Of a DNA stretch of 64,000 nucleotides, positions 23,976-37,474 are shown in pieces. Made by a program: the position numbers and the translations under genes. Position 1 is the first letter of the stretch. Every line of letters begins with the position of its first letter. The stretch lies in assembly GCA_958298945.1 (NCBI GenBank), contig OY282605.1:116618267-116682266 (forward strand), given 5' to 3'. The notes under the pieces are model-generated. The model was not told where the DNA came from, ran no database searches, and saw nothing but the letters and a program-made list of their open reading frames with translations. Source of the stretch: Atherix ibis. Taxonomy: Eukaryota; Arthropoda; Insecta; Diptera; Athericidae.

Positions 23976-24459
23976 CTAACGTTCCGATAATTCATCGTCT
24001 TCGGAGATTGTATTTTTATTTATACAGACAATTACTTCATCGTCGATTACTGCTTCCTTTTTTATCTGCTCTTGTTTAAGCATTTTTGGGGCAATCAAAG
24101 TTTCTTCTTTAAAATCATCGCCTTTTGTAGGCAAAAACTTGCTTACAAAAGGTTTTATTGTTTTATTTGTACAATTAAGATTGTTTTGTGAATCACTACT
24201 GCTATATTTTTTATCCGATATGGCCATTATATACGGTTTCATCTCATATTCACACAATTTTCTTTGTGCATTCAGCAGATTAAGCTGTAAATTCAATATA
24301 TCGAACTTGTCTATAAAATTAAGAAGATTAAAATTTACACATATAATAATAAATATGATTTAACTTACTTTCAAATAATTGTATTTGATCTTCAAACGAT
24401 GATAGCTGAGCATCAATTGCAGAGCAAGTCTTAGTTATTTCATAAATGAAAGAATCCAT
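23976..24459 (-). CDS. Two-exon gene for a 141-aa acidic, coiled-coil protein, not recognised
   Basis: Exon 1 is 24369-24459, starting MDSFIYEITKTCSAIDAQ, with donor gtaagt. Exon 2 is 23976-24310, with acceptor ttttatag. The intron is 58 bp, phase 1. The joined frame gives 141 residues. Residues ~10-60 form an amphipathic, coiled-coil-like helix (leucines and isoleucines at heptad spacing around 'FDILNLQLNLLNAQRK'). The rest is hydrophilic, Ser/Lys-rich, and ends acidic ('SEDDELSER'). There is no signal peptide or membrane segment. Small kinetochore, spindle or vesicle-tethering subunits can look like this, but I found no family motif and assign no function. It lies between mRpS9 and polyubiquitin on the same strand. 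Typical splice sites and short intron favour a real gene. Confidence 0.75.
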
Positions 24460-25065
24460 TTTATATTGACTGTTTGTTGAAATCCACAAATTAATCTAAG
24501 TACACATATAACTGCCTTTTTCGCTCACTAGATACTTTCAAATAAACAACACCGGACAACACGTTCAAAATTCAAACCAAAATATTCTCTAAGTGAATCA
24601 TAGCCAACTTCAATTCGCAATTATCTATATCCACGTTTAGACAAAGTACTTTTTCGAAATTTACTAAACCACTTATATGCACTGTATAAAATTAGATTAA
24701 CTCGTGTACAAAAAATATTTTTAAAACTATCTGATAATTAATGCAAAACGTATCAACAGTTCAGATTTACTTTCTAAAAGGGCTACAATATACTTTTATA
24801 GAAAATGCGTCTTTCAGACGAACAAATTTGCATTATCGAAAAATTCGTTTCTGGTTTAAACGCTAATATTTTAGTGGTCATTATTTTAGACAAATTTGGT
24901 ACCAAAACCTGTTTAAGTTCTTTTATTAATAGGCTTAAGCCTAATATGAAACATACAACGAACTATACTCAAAATTTGTTGACCCACCTGCAATCCTTCC
25001 AAAACACAAGGTTTACAGAATCATTGTAATATATAAAAAATGCAAAAAACATATCATGAGAACAA
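24460..25065. other. Intergenic region
   Basis: Contains the upstream region of the 141-aa protein gene. A 75-codon plus-strand frame (24805-25029) begins 'MRLSDEQICIIEKFV', faintly like a transposase helix-turn-helix, but nothing else supports it. Confidence 0.35.
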
Positions 25066-25071
25066 TTTATT
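25066..25071 (-). terminator. Poly(A) signal AATAAA of polyubiquitin
   Basis: The minus strand reads AATAAA 41 bp downstream of the stop codon at 25112, the usual position for the cleavage/polyadenylation signal of a short 3'UTR. Confidence 0.6.
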
Positions 25072-25111
25072 TCGTAACATTTATAGAACTACAAATTTTG
25101 CAAAAAATAAT

Positions 25112-27660
<2,549 letters not shown>

Positions 27661-27682
27661 TTTAACAAATTCTCTTCAATAT

Positions 27683-27751
27683 CTGAACACCAATTGGACT
27701 ATTCACCTACTTTTATGCGACTGCTTCTTTATCACTTCGTATTTTCTAGAA
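27683..27751 (-). promoter_or_regulatory. Polyubiquitin core promoter with heat-shock element
   Basis: Read on the minus strand in transcription order: a perfect two-unit heat-shock element TTCTAGAA (27744-27751), a TATA-like CATAAAAG (27710-27717), and an initiator-like TCAGAT about 25-30 bp further on (near 27683). The spacing fits a stress-inducible TATA promoter. A weaker, imperfectly spaced TTC/GAA pair lies near 27878. The start site is inferred. Confidence 0.55.
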
Positions 27752-27954
27752 CAACGCATCGACAATTACTCTGGGCTCAGTGCTTATTCTCTTTCACATA
27801 GTGTCATTTCACTTAAATATATTGAAAGATACACATTTATAGAGTGAGAGAAGTGCTGTCATGGAAACGCAGCCGAGTGTTCTTGGAATAATGTCGGCTG
27901 CTTCGTTTCTTCCCCTAATATTGGAATGAGTCTATTAATAGATGAGCTGTAAAT
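27752..27954. other. Polyubiquitin upstream region
   Basis: Sequence beyond the core promoter, slightly less AT-rich than its surroundings, with a GAGAG-type tract (tatagagtgagagaag, near 27838). No other element is identified. Confidence 0.35.
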
Positions 27955-28090
27955 GTATTAGAATTGGGGAAACGAATGACCAGTGGACTTTTTCCAGTTT
28001 AAAGGGTTTCAATGCAGTTTTTAATTTGGTATGAGATAAAAATGGGCTGCGTGACCATTATCGATTTTTAAACTGAGAGCGAAATATCTC
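27955..28090 (+). repeat. 130-bp dispersed repeat, copy 1 of 3
   Basis: Shares 'aacgaatgaccagtggactt', 'ttccagtttaaagggttt', 'ccattatcgatttt' and 'ctgagagc' with copies at 31755-31890 and 34715-34850, all on the same strand. No open frame or terminal repeats. Confidence 0.65.
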
Positions 28091-29369
28091 GATTTGTTTG
28101 TATGGGATCTAACTCTCTCGCAAGTATTTCCAAGCCGACGAATTTTATTTGTAATTTTTTTTACTGGGAATTTTAAATAAACATTTTCTTTATTTTTAAT
28201 AATTTTTTAATGTGAAATTTTACGTAATGGTTTATGCACATTGTTAAAAATAATAATTGAATATTCATACGTAAACATAGGTTTTATAAAATCAACTAAA
28301 CAATATTAGATATTAGCGAAACAAACACAAGTAAAAAAAAAAATATTCATATGAAAATGAGTCATAAAAATTCGTGGACAATATTTTCCAACACAGTACG
28401 TATTTGCATATGTATGAGCGACTATGTAGATACGTAATAACTAAACTTAGAATCAAATTGAGCTTTTTCACGTGTTGTTTTTCTATAAAATTTGTGTTTA
28501 TTTCGCAGAAAAATTGCTAATTTCACTTGATAGATGAAATATATTTCAAAACAAACCTACAAATCTACAATAAGCTATTCATTCATTTGTACATATTATA
28601 CGCACACTGTTCGAATTATATATAACTACGTAAATTTTCAAATATAACACTTAGTCCGTCTATGTGTATATAATGATATCAAATACAATTCTACTAAAAT
28701 AAATAATTCAAAATTTATTATTATTTCCGATTTGAAAGGTAAACATTTTCTTGAATTGGAAATTGTATGAAAACAAATTAGTCGATCAGTTTTTTATCAA
28801 ACGACAATTCTTAATTTGTATTATAAATAAAGATAAAGAAAACAAAAGTTCTGAAATTTTTTAAAATTGAAAATGAAGAGAAAACTCGTAATTTTTTATT
28901 TTATTTATAACAATTTACAATCGCTTTAATAGCAGATAACAGATTTGTTTATCAATTAATAATTGAAAATAATTTTATATAATAAACACCAACACAAAAC
29001 GAGTTGGTTTTTTTTTATAAAATCAAATGGATTATAAATATCAATTTTATGGGAGTTAATTGAATGCTATTCGATTTTAATTTAATATTTTTACAAATAA
29101 TATTAAGTAAAGTTGAACTTTTTTATTTATAATCCATGTACGAGTAATGTAAGCGGTCATATATAAATGAGAATTAAATATAAAAATTAATTAATTTAAA
29201 TAAGAAAATCTATTGACTTATTCATTTTCAAGCTCTGAAAGTACTACCCTTTCATTTGACATTTGTTAAATATATATGTCATTGGAGATAATATTTGATT
29301 AGATTTATGTTTGCCATTTTTTTAATGGTTTATTAATTTACCAAACTACATGTTAAAGTTGTCCTGTTT
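28091..29369. other. AT-rich stretch without recognised gene
   Basis: No motif or repeat recognised on either strand. Confidence 0.4.
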
Positions 29370-30120
29370 GGGCGCTGGAACAATCGACTATGGACGCAGT
29401 TTTTTCTGCGTTAATGCAAATAATTTGCTCGATGGATATGTCAATAACTAAAATTGACATATATGAGGCTCTGAAAACCCACAAGCGGTTGTGGAGAAGC
29501 TATTACATTCGCAATTGTGTGGTGTGTACTTTTTTGTCTGAAGGCGTTATTTTCTTGAAAATAAAAAGGAGAAACAGTCAGAAATTGACTGTCTAATATG
29601 TATTTTTTGTCTGAAGGCCCGTATTTCTTTGAAAATACAAAGGAGAGACTGTTACCCGCAGAGATAACCGACTTTGTTTATTCTGAACTTAAAAATTTTA
29701 ATCTGAATCATATGTGGTCTCAATAATACTGCACAACAAGGCACACAATGTGATAAATTTTGCCTCCATAACTCGTAATTTGAAAATTTGCTGATGTCAA
29801 CTGACCTCCACAATCGTGTGATTTGACGCAGTTGGGCTACGCAAAAGATCGTATTTACTTAGATAATGCACAAACTTTAAAGCGCTCACTGGTCGGTTCC
29901 TATAAAAGATCTTCGAAATATTTTATAGTTTGGAATCCACAAGTTTTAGAGCATTTAAAACGTTAAGTAATGACCGAATTATACGCACGAAATATGCCAA
30001 AAAGTCATTAAAAAAATTACCTTACAACAAATGGGTCCTGCCAAATGGTCTTGTAGCACCCATTTAAATGATTTTTTATATTTTATGAATATAATTAAAG
30101 TCTTACGCAATATAATGAAA
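29370..30120 (+). mobile_element. rosa-type (DD41D) transposase relic
   Basis: Blocks in order: a degraded region with 'MSITKIDIYEALKTHKRL' (29440-29500), 'FLSEGVIFLK' repeated as 'FCLKARIS' (29535 and 29610), 'LNLNHMWSQ' near 29700, 'SADVN-PPQSCDLTQLGY' near 29800-29845, and the tail block with 'LEHLKR' near 29950. Multiple stops. Same family as 3880-4560 and 38291-39209. Confidence 0.65.
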
Positions 30121-30709
30121 TAATATTATTTCATAAAAAGCTGAATTTAAATTGGATTTTATTTAATTTAAATTTTCAAAGAGCAAATTTAATAATAACC
30201 TTATAAATATATATAGAAAAATCGTTACAATAAATTGTGCTATATTGTAATAAAGCCCATGGGAACATACCTTAGAGACTAAAGTCTACGACCTTGAGAT
30301 ACTTTAGCAAAAATATTATCGTTATTTAATACTGAGAATAATTTTTTTTTTATTATTTTCATATATTATTTAAAATATTTTATAGTTGAATAACCATTTT
30401 CCTTTGGAGTTGAAAATAATATATTTTTTTACGCATATAATATTAAATATGAAAAAAATTTTTCCAAAAACAATTTTCAATAATATCGAACAATTTGAAA
30501 ATATACAATACAACATTAAAGAAAAATGAATCTGAAATTAAATATTTGGGTAACCTCGAGGGAAACTATGTAGGTCAACAAAGTACTTATCTTTTATACA
30601 TTGCTGAATCATTTAATTTTCGTCCCAAAAATCCTATGTTTGGAACTATATACGAGTACATTCATAAATGTATGTGGTTGTGTAGCTATTTTCTTGATTT
30701 TTTTTTTTT
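30121..30709. other. AT-rich stretch without recognised gene
   Basis: An open frame at 30495-30899 spans a T tract and enters the repeat at 30710; there is no independent coding support. Confidence 0.35.
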
Positions 30710-30990
30710 TTTTTTGTCGAAAAAAGGACTGACATGGGTAGCTATAACTCCGTTATTGATGACGGTAAATAAAACCATTTTTAAGGGCATTTCCCGACCG
30801 GATGATTCAGATAGGATTCATTGGCTTCGTAAGTCCCCGACACGACTCGAATATCGGATGGATTTTACCTCTGTTTATAGCCCACCCAACCAAAGGTAAA
30901 TGCATACAATACCATTCCGAAATAATTTCAAAAATCCTTAAGTTGAATTATTTTGCAAAAAGTTTCATATTCTTCAATGTTGTTGTCCTT
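30710..30990 (+). repeat. Dispersed repeat family 2, copy 1
   Basis: Matches 33040-33340 with divergence. Shared blocks include 'actgaca' followed by 'ggta(g/a)c', 'cggatgattcag', 'accattccgaaataatttca' (there accatttcggaacgatttca) and 'ttttgcaaaaag'. No frame is conserved between the copies. Confidence 0.55.
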
Positions 30991-31754
30991 TTAAATAGTA
31001 AAGTTTCCAAGTTTTTTTCTTCAGATTGTCCTAACTAGTTAATAAAAATAAGTAGTAATAATTTAATTTAGCAAAGTGGGTTTCGTCCTTTCTGTTCGGG
31101 GTTAATATCCCTGAAACCTTTTTTTTTTTTATTTTATTTGGGTTAATTCTGACCTAGACTTATAAATTAGTTTGCTGTTATATAATACGTGGGTTGTTTT
31201 TAATGTACGAATACCATATATATTGCCAACCCAAATGATTGTTAATGAAAAAATGAATAGTTTTTACTATCCAATGTGGTATCTATTATATATTGTATTT
31301 ATTATATTATATATATAAATATAGATAATATAAAATTCGAAAGAATATTTAATAAAAATTTGTAGACAGTTGATTTTTTGAACTTGAAACATGCTGATAA
31401 TCAGGAATTTTGTATAAATAGTTTAGTTTTCTTTTAGTTGAAAGTGAAATTTTTTCAGTGATTTTATATTATTCAAAAAAAAAAAACAAATATCAGAAAA
31501 AAAATAAGGAAAAAAACAAACAAAATTAATAATAAAAAAAAAAATCGTTAGAAATTTTGTAAAAATACCATTAAAATTTTACAATAATACGAGTATATAT
31601 TTTTTATTTTTGTCATCCATTTTTTGTTTGATTCTAAAAAAATTCCTTCTGGAATAGTAGTAAGTGAAGCCATTCTAAGATATATTATTGATTTTTTCAT
31701 ATACTTTCAGTTCTCTCGTCTTCCTTAAAATATGCATCGTGATAAAATGATGCT
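30991..31754. other. AT-rich stretch without recognised gene
   Basis: A- and T-tracts and TATA runs only. Confidence 0.4.
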
Positions 31755-31890
31755 GCCCAGGCATTGGAATTGGAGAGTAAAAATGACCAAAGGACTCTTT
31801 CCAGTTTAAAAAGGGTTCTGTTGCACTATTTGTCGTAATGTGAGAAAAAAAATCTTGTACTGCCATTATTGATTTTAAAATTGAGAGTAT
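31755..31890 (+). repeat. 130-bp dispersed repeat, copy 2 of 3
   Basis: Carries 'aatgaccaaaggactctttc', 'cagtttaaaaagggtt', 'gccattattgattttaaaat' and 'tgagag', matching copies 1 and 3. Confidence 0.65.
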
Positions 31891-33039
31891 CTAAATCTCT
31901 CAAAAGATTGTTAGCAGACCATTATTCCAAGAAATAAAATTCCACAATTTCCTTCTTTTTTTTTATTGTACAATATTTATTAAAAAATATTTGTCAACAT
32001 TTGTCTATTCTCATTGATAAATATTTTATTAATATTATTATTTAAATTTTCATAGAATATAAGAGAATTTAAAGAAAAGAAGTCTTCAATAAAAAAAAAA
32101 ATTGCCATAAATTATATAGAAAGTATTATTATCATAAATTATATCTTACTCTTATTATTCCTTAAGGATATAGCCATGAACTTGGTAATAAATTTGCCCG
32201 GAAATTTAATATCGTAACTAAAAATATTTTTTATTTCTTATCTGTAGATATTCTTTGTAAGAAAATTTATATTCTAATAAAAATAAATCAACTAATAATA
32301 ATTAAAAAAAAAAATAAAAAAAATATCTACTATAAAGTTAAAATTTTATATACTATATGTTATTCGATTGCAATTATTTGAATCCAAGACTTTACCAAAT
32401 AGAATCCATATGAAACTATCAGCAAACTTCATTTTATATGCGCACAAAATAGTAGTTTTGTTTATTCTCAGCGGTTGTTTAGTTTTGCCTACCCCAGTTA
32501 GATAATCGTATCCTTTCTGTCTATCATGTATCTATTTTGCATATGTAATTATGCACAATAGCAGGGCCTAAGGGGCCATATAAAATACAAGTACAGAAAA
32601 TGGGGAATGGAAATGAGCGAATTTAAACTGAGTCATGTGCCTTGAAATTTACATAGATACGAGTAGAGTAAAAAGGAAATTTCTATGAATCATTCCCATA
32701 TGCAGTAATTTAACAAATTTTATATAACATCTGGGATTAAATTCTCTCATACGAACGAGTAAAATAGGAATTTTTCGGAAAATACGAGCATACCAATATA
32801 AACACAAACAAAACATCCTTTTTTTTTACTATTCTATTTAATACAATTTATTTTTAGAAAAGAGTTTTTTTTTTTTTAAATTGAAATTATAGAAAATTTT
32901 ATTATTAAAAAATTGACACAATTTTCAATATTATTTTTCCAATTACAAACTCTAATGTACAATATGTGTACTCTTTTACGAAGATAGTATTGAGTAATAA
33001 TAGGGAAGAAAAAAATCTTGAGAAGAAAAAATAATAATT
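31891..33039. other. AT-rich stretch without recognised gene
   Basis: Nothing recognised on either strand. Confidence 0.4.
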
Positions 33040-33340
33040 GTTCGAAAAGAGAACTGACAAGGGTAACAACATATAACTAACACTGTTATTGGTTACATGG
33101 TAAATAATTCCATTTTATAAATATGTCCCAAACGGATGATTCAGGTAGATGCCGTTTGACCTGGATCCATGGTAGGTAGAGTATCCCAGCACGATTTCTA
33201 TATGTGATATTTTTTTTAAACAATTTAAGCTAAAAGAAATAAACCCAAACAGGGGTTAATAGTCCCTTAATTCTATCACCATTTCGGAACGATTTCAAAA
33301 ACCATTAGACTGGAAAGTTTTGTAAAAAGGTCCATATTTC
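33040..33340 (+). repeat. Dispersed repeat family 2, copy 2
   Basis: Counterpart of 30710-30990, with an internal insertion that contains an AAACAATTTAAGC-type stretch. Function unknown. Confidence 0.55.
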
Positions 33341-33580
33341 TATATGGGTCGACCGACCCATTTTTTCCCTTGTCCTTCCTTACAATATGTCCATCCATAG
33401 TCTGATGAATAAATATACATACGTCCATAACATGCCAAATGTACATACATATAACTTCACTGTCAAGGATGAGTACCTCGCGATCAAATCGCGGTGTCCT
33501 TGAGACCTTTTTTCAGTCGACCCAAATCGACCCGACTCGACCTAAACCGACCCATGCCTGACCTGACCCAACCAGACCTA
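33341..33580 (+). repeat. Degenerate short repeat rich in 'cgacc'
   Basis: 'gtcgaccgaccca' near 33347, then about eight imperfect units (cgacccaaat, cgacccgact, cgacctaaac, cgacccatgc, tgacctgacc and so on) at 33515-33580. It is an imperfect short tandem repeat with no apparent coding sense. Confidence 0.55.
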
Positions 33581-34565
33581 TCATAAACTTTTATATAAAT
33601 TAGTATATCCTTAAAATGATGGTTTTATAAAGAAAATACACAAACGCATCCGTAATAGCATTCTGACAAATGTGAACAATCTAACAAGTCAACAACTTTT
33701 CCATCAAAAAACCAACAACAAAATTCTAACATTCAATCTAAATGAATTTTTTTTTTATTTTCTATTAAAATAAAATTTTTTCAATTGTTTTTTTTTTTTT
33801 TTTAATTTTTTTATTAATTAATTACGAATTAATTGTTCTTTTTATTATTATTATATTAATTATGAAATTATAGTTTAATTTCAAAATTAAATTAAAAAAA
33901 ATAAATAATCCTAAAAAAAAGATTTTTGCCCATTTAGACTTAAAGTTGGGATACTAGTTGTGCCATTTTCGCGATTTCTTTTTTGCTTCATTGAATATCT
34001 TCCAATCTGGTATTAATTTTATATAAAAATACTCTATTCAAAATAGCTAATAGGTGTGTAATGACTCAAGTAGTTCCTTCTGCAGAAATATTTATACAAT
34101 TAGATATAATACAACTGTTATTGTAATAGTTATTTACATAAATAATGTGAAACAAAATAAAATCTAATATATTGATTGGTTTCAATAAATACAAAATGAA
34201 TGAGAATATATTTCTAAATAAGATAATTTATATAAAATTTGTTGTATTTTTTTTTCTAGTCAATTTAAAAAAAAAAATCTTATCCGATAATTACTAGATG
34301 ATAGATGATTATTATACCAGTGCTACGATAAGAATATGAAATTTTATTGTGGTTTTATTCTTTTCTTTTCAAATAAATTTGAATATTTATTTTTTTTTTT
34401 GTGAAAACTACAACCAGTAATGGACAAAATAATAACTTAAAATGAAAACTCTCTTATAATAAAATTTGATTTCTTAGGTTTTCTTTTCTATTTCACTATG
34501 AATTTTTTTTTTTATAAAAATATCATCCTTTTTTTAATGTAATAAATTGTATAAGATCTACCAAA
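33581..34565. other. AT-rich stretch without recognised gene
   Basis: T and A tracts; nothing recognised. Confidence 0.4.
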
Positions 34566-34658
34566 ATGGATAATTTTCGTTCTATTTTCGATGGACGCCG
34601 CCAACCATCTTCGGTAATTTCCCATTCTTTGAGTCCTAGTGAGCATCGAATACAAAAG
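34566..34658 (+). CDS. Candidate first coding exon (31 codons)
   Basis: An ATG in a good insect start context (ccaaaATGg) opens a 31-codon frame, 'MDNFRSIFDGRRQPSSVISH' and on to 'EHRIQK', ending at a reasonable donor (AAG|gtagaa) at 34659. Its composition is less AT-biased than the surroundings. No downstream exon is identified in the window and I do not recognise the protein. If real, it would be the 5' exon of a plus-strand gene with a long intron. Read on past the donor, the frame runs into the 130-bp repeat, which argues that the coding part stops at the donor or that the exon is spurious. Confidence 0.3.
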
Positions 34659-34714
34659 GTAGAAGAGGGTTGTTTTGTACGAGCACATGCATACATCTTA
34701 CAAATACATATATT

Positions 34715-34850
34715 GGAAAAGGGGAAAACGAATGACCAGTGGACTTCTTCCAGTTTAAAGGGTTTTACTGCACTTTCTTATATGGTATGGGATGGAAGTG
34801 GTCCATGTTGCCATTATTGATTTTAAAATTGAGAACATGTAAATTTCTCC
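34715..34850 (+). repeat. 130-bp dispersed repeat, copy 3 of 3
   Basis: Carries 'aacgaatgaccagtggactt', 'cttccagtttaaagggtttt', 'gccattattgattttaaaat' and 'tgagaac'. The most similar relative is copy 1 at 27955-28090. Confidence 0.65.
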
Positions 34851-35093
34851 TTGACCCCACTATCTTGACATTTTCATATATAATTTTAAAATTTCTCTTT
34901 AAATTAAACTATTTACTTATAGTTAATAATATTTAAATGATTATATTTGATTTTGGTTAGTTTTTTGTTATAATAAAATATATTTTGCCGGTGATTTAAT
35001 CCTTTCATTTTTGAATTCAAAATATGTAGTTGTAGTTGGAGGGATTGTAAAATCCAGACATGACAAAAAGGGTTCGTAGAATTATTGGAAAAC

Positions 35094-35115
35094 GATTGCA
35101 TTTTAAAATGCAATC
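35094..35115. repeat. 22-bp perfect palindrome upstream of the Tc1-type gene
   Basis: gattgcattttaaaatgcaa plus tc reads identically on both strands, with no spacer. It lies about 100 bp before the ATG at 35212. It is not a recognisable Tc1 terminus, and no partner was seen downstream. Confidence 0.7.
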
Positions 35116-35211
35116 ACGTTTTTCGTAGTTCTCTTAAGTATTCATTATATTTCGAAGGTGATACGAAACGGAGTGTTTTTTACTGTGCTCTTGATAAAAA
35201 ATTTGTTAAAA

Positions 35212-36249
35212 ATGAAATTAACACAAAAGAAACGTAAAGCAACATCGCTTGAATTGCGTGAATTAATTATACAATTGAAAAATGAAGGAAAAACATTTCG
35301 AAAAATTGCTCAAATGGTGAAAAGGACACAATCGACTGTTCAATATATTATACAAAAATATAATTCGACTGGTTCGGTTGAGAATCGTGTACGTACCGGA
35401 AGACCAAGAATATTACAGGAAGACTATTTGAAAAAGATTGTCGATTTAATGCAAAATAATCCTAGAACGAGTGCTCCGATAGTAGCTCGAGCAATATCAA
35501 ATGATGTTGGTAGAAATGTGAGCGTTGAAACTATACGCACAATATTAAGACGAGCTGGATTTCGTGGAGTATCGCAACGTACCAAACCAGATATAACTGA
35601 GCAAAATCAATTAAAAAGGCTTGAATTTGCTAAAAAGTTGATCGATAAAGAATACAGTTTCTGGCGTAATGTACTTTTTGCGGATGAGTGCAAATTTAAC
35701 GTTATTGAAATAGATGGAAAAGTTCGAATTCGACGTGAACGACAATTTAATACGAGTTCGCGTCGATCATCGAAACAAGGTGAACGAAAAATTGGATCCG
35801 TTATTGTTTGGGGATGTATAGCTGCAGCTGGAACTGGTCTTCTTGATTTTACAAAAAAGAACAGTGATACCTATGCACAATTGAAATTATTTCAAGAAGA
35901 ATTTAAATGTGCCATCAATAAATTGGAACTATACGAGGATTGGTCTCTACATGAAGATTGTGAACGTCCTCACTCTTCAATTTATGTACGCGAATGGTTA
36001 CTCTATCATGTACCAAAAATTCTTCATCTACCACCAGAATCACCAGATCTGAATCCTATGCAAAGTATTTGGGATAGACTTGAACGTCGGGTAAGAAAAT
36101 ACAAAATCAAAAATATGGATCCATTAAAAAAGGCGCTTATTATGGAATGGGGTAAAATAACCCCACAAGATACATTAAATCTCGTCCAATCAATGCCAGC
36201 TCGACTACAGGATGCTATTGATAATGAAGGTGATTTTACCAAATTTTAA
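35212..36249 (+). CDS. Tc1-family transposase, uninterrupted frame, catalytic Glu replaced by Gln
   Basis: A 345-residue single-exon protein, normal length for Tc1 transposases, which cut and rejoin transposon DNA at TA sites. The first ATG of the frame (MKLTQKKRKATS) is taken. Residues ~1-55 form the first helix-turn-helix ('TFRKIAQMVKRTQSTVQYII'). 'GRPR' at ~65 is the hook motif. A second HTH follows ('VSVETIRTILRRAGF'). In the catalytic domain the first Asp is in 'FADECKFN' and the second in 'LHEDCERPH' (usually QQDNDPKH). The third position, exactly 34 residues on, is Gln in 'SPDLNPMQSIW' where active enzymes have 'NPIE'. GAA to CAA is one base. No stop or shift interrupts the frame, and no TIR pair was found around it. 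Either a freshly killed copy or a retained DNA-binding protein. Confidence 0.93.
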   Translation: MKLTQKKRKATSLELRELIIQLKNEGKTFRKIAQMVKRTQSTVQYIIQKYNSTGSVENRVRTGRPRILQEDYLKKIVDLMQNNPRTSAPIVARAISNDVGRNVSVETIRTILRRAGFRGVSQRTKPDITEQNQLKRLEFAKKLIDKEYSFWRNVLFADECKFNVIEIDGKVRIRRERQFNTSSRRSSKQGERKIGSVIVWGCIAAAGTGLLDFTKKNSDTYAQLKLFQEEFKCAINKLELYEDWSLHEDCERPHSSIYVREWLLYHVPKILHLPPESPDLNPMQSIWDRLERRVRKYKIKNMDPLKKALIMEWGKITPQDTLNLVQSMPARLQDAIDNEGDFTKF

Positions 36250-36749
36250 ATATCAAATACAAAAATAATTATAAAATCAGGGATATCATATCATGTAGAA
36301 AAAAAATTCTATTTGAGAAAAAAAAAATATTATAATAACAAAACATAATTAATTATGGTATAGCTTAAAAAAAAAAAAAAACTATGTTTAATTAAAGCTA
36401 ATTTATCATATTAATTCTATAATAAAAAAAAAAAACTATAGTCACTTTTACCTATTAAATTATTAATAAAATAATTTTATTATTTTCTATACCGTTGCTA
36501 ACTATAAAGTATGCTCTCATGTGATATAATTTAATTTGTTTTTTTTTTTGTTTTTTTTTCATACATAATTAAAAACATTCTAGGCTATACCAAATTTAAA
36601 AAAAAAAAAAAACATATTAAAAAATTATGTAATCACATTTAAATGTTAGTACAAAAATTAATTAATAATTATCAAATAATAATACAAAACACATATATAC
36701 CTCATTAAAATAGATAATAAGAATTTTTTAATCTAATTTAAAAATAAAT
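36250..36749. other. AT-rich stretch downstream of the Tc1-type gene
   Basis: Many A tracts. A short imperfect inverted pair (ggtatagctt near 36358, aggctatacc near 36582) may bound a small AT-rich element. AATAAA-type hexamers occur near 36420. Confidence 0.35.
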
Positions 36750-37474
36750 CAATTTTATATATATACACACGAGTATATACAAATATGTACAAGCAATAAA
36801 ATATTAAATTTTTAATCAGATTATCAAATATATAAAAAGAAATATTTCTATGTGTACCATTGCATATCTGAAGAAGAAAATAAATGATTTTTTTATATTA
36901 AAAATTTATTAAAAATATCAAAAATATTTATAGAGAAAATATTTTAACACAAATTTAACAAATATTTAATATTAAGATTCTAGCAATTTTTTTTTAGATT
37001 GTATAGTAGCAATTATATAGAAAAATGTGGTTGTTTTTGTTGTTTTTTTTTTTTTTTGAAACTTGTTTTAAGTTTTTGAAAGGACCTAAAAAATGTGTGC
37101 AATAAATAAATAAAAATAAATTACAAAAAAAAGAAAAACTTATATTAAATATAATTTATTTAAATTCATATATTATAAAGATTACTTACTATTTGTATAA
37201 GTATAAAATGAATATATTAAATTTAAATAAATTAATTATGAGAAAGAAAATAAATTATTTAAAAGAAAACAAGCCCGCGCCCAATTAATGTGAAAATATT
37301 AAGTGTTATTTATCTGATTTTATTGAAATCGTAGACTGGGAGAAAATAGCCTACATTTAGGCGAAAATAAAATTAGTTTGTCATAGAATAAGAAACCATT
37401 GCTTCTTGAATGAGCAAGTGGTGTGGGGGGGGGGGTATACTCTGATACTGATTCGCGCTGTTCAAGGGAATGAG

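Noticed and set aside
24805..25029. 75-codon frame starting MRLSDEQICIIEKFV
   Set aside because: A faint helix-turn-helix look, but no transposase catalytic motifs or repeat copies nearby.
34566..34820. Full 84-codon frame as a complete protein
   Set aside because: Its second half lies in the 130-bp dispersed repeat; only the first 31 codons before a donor site look plausible.
35158..35211. Longer start for the Tc1-type gene
   Set aside because: The upstream extension begins with GTG, not ATG. The first ATG at 35212 gives the normal family length.
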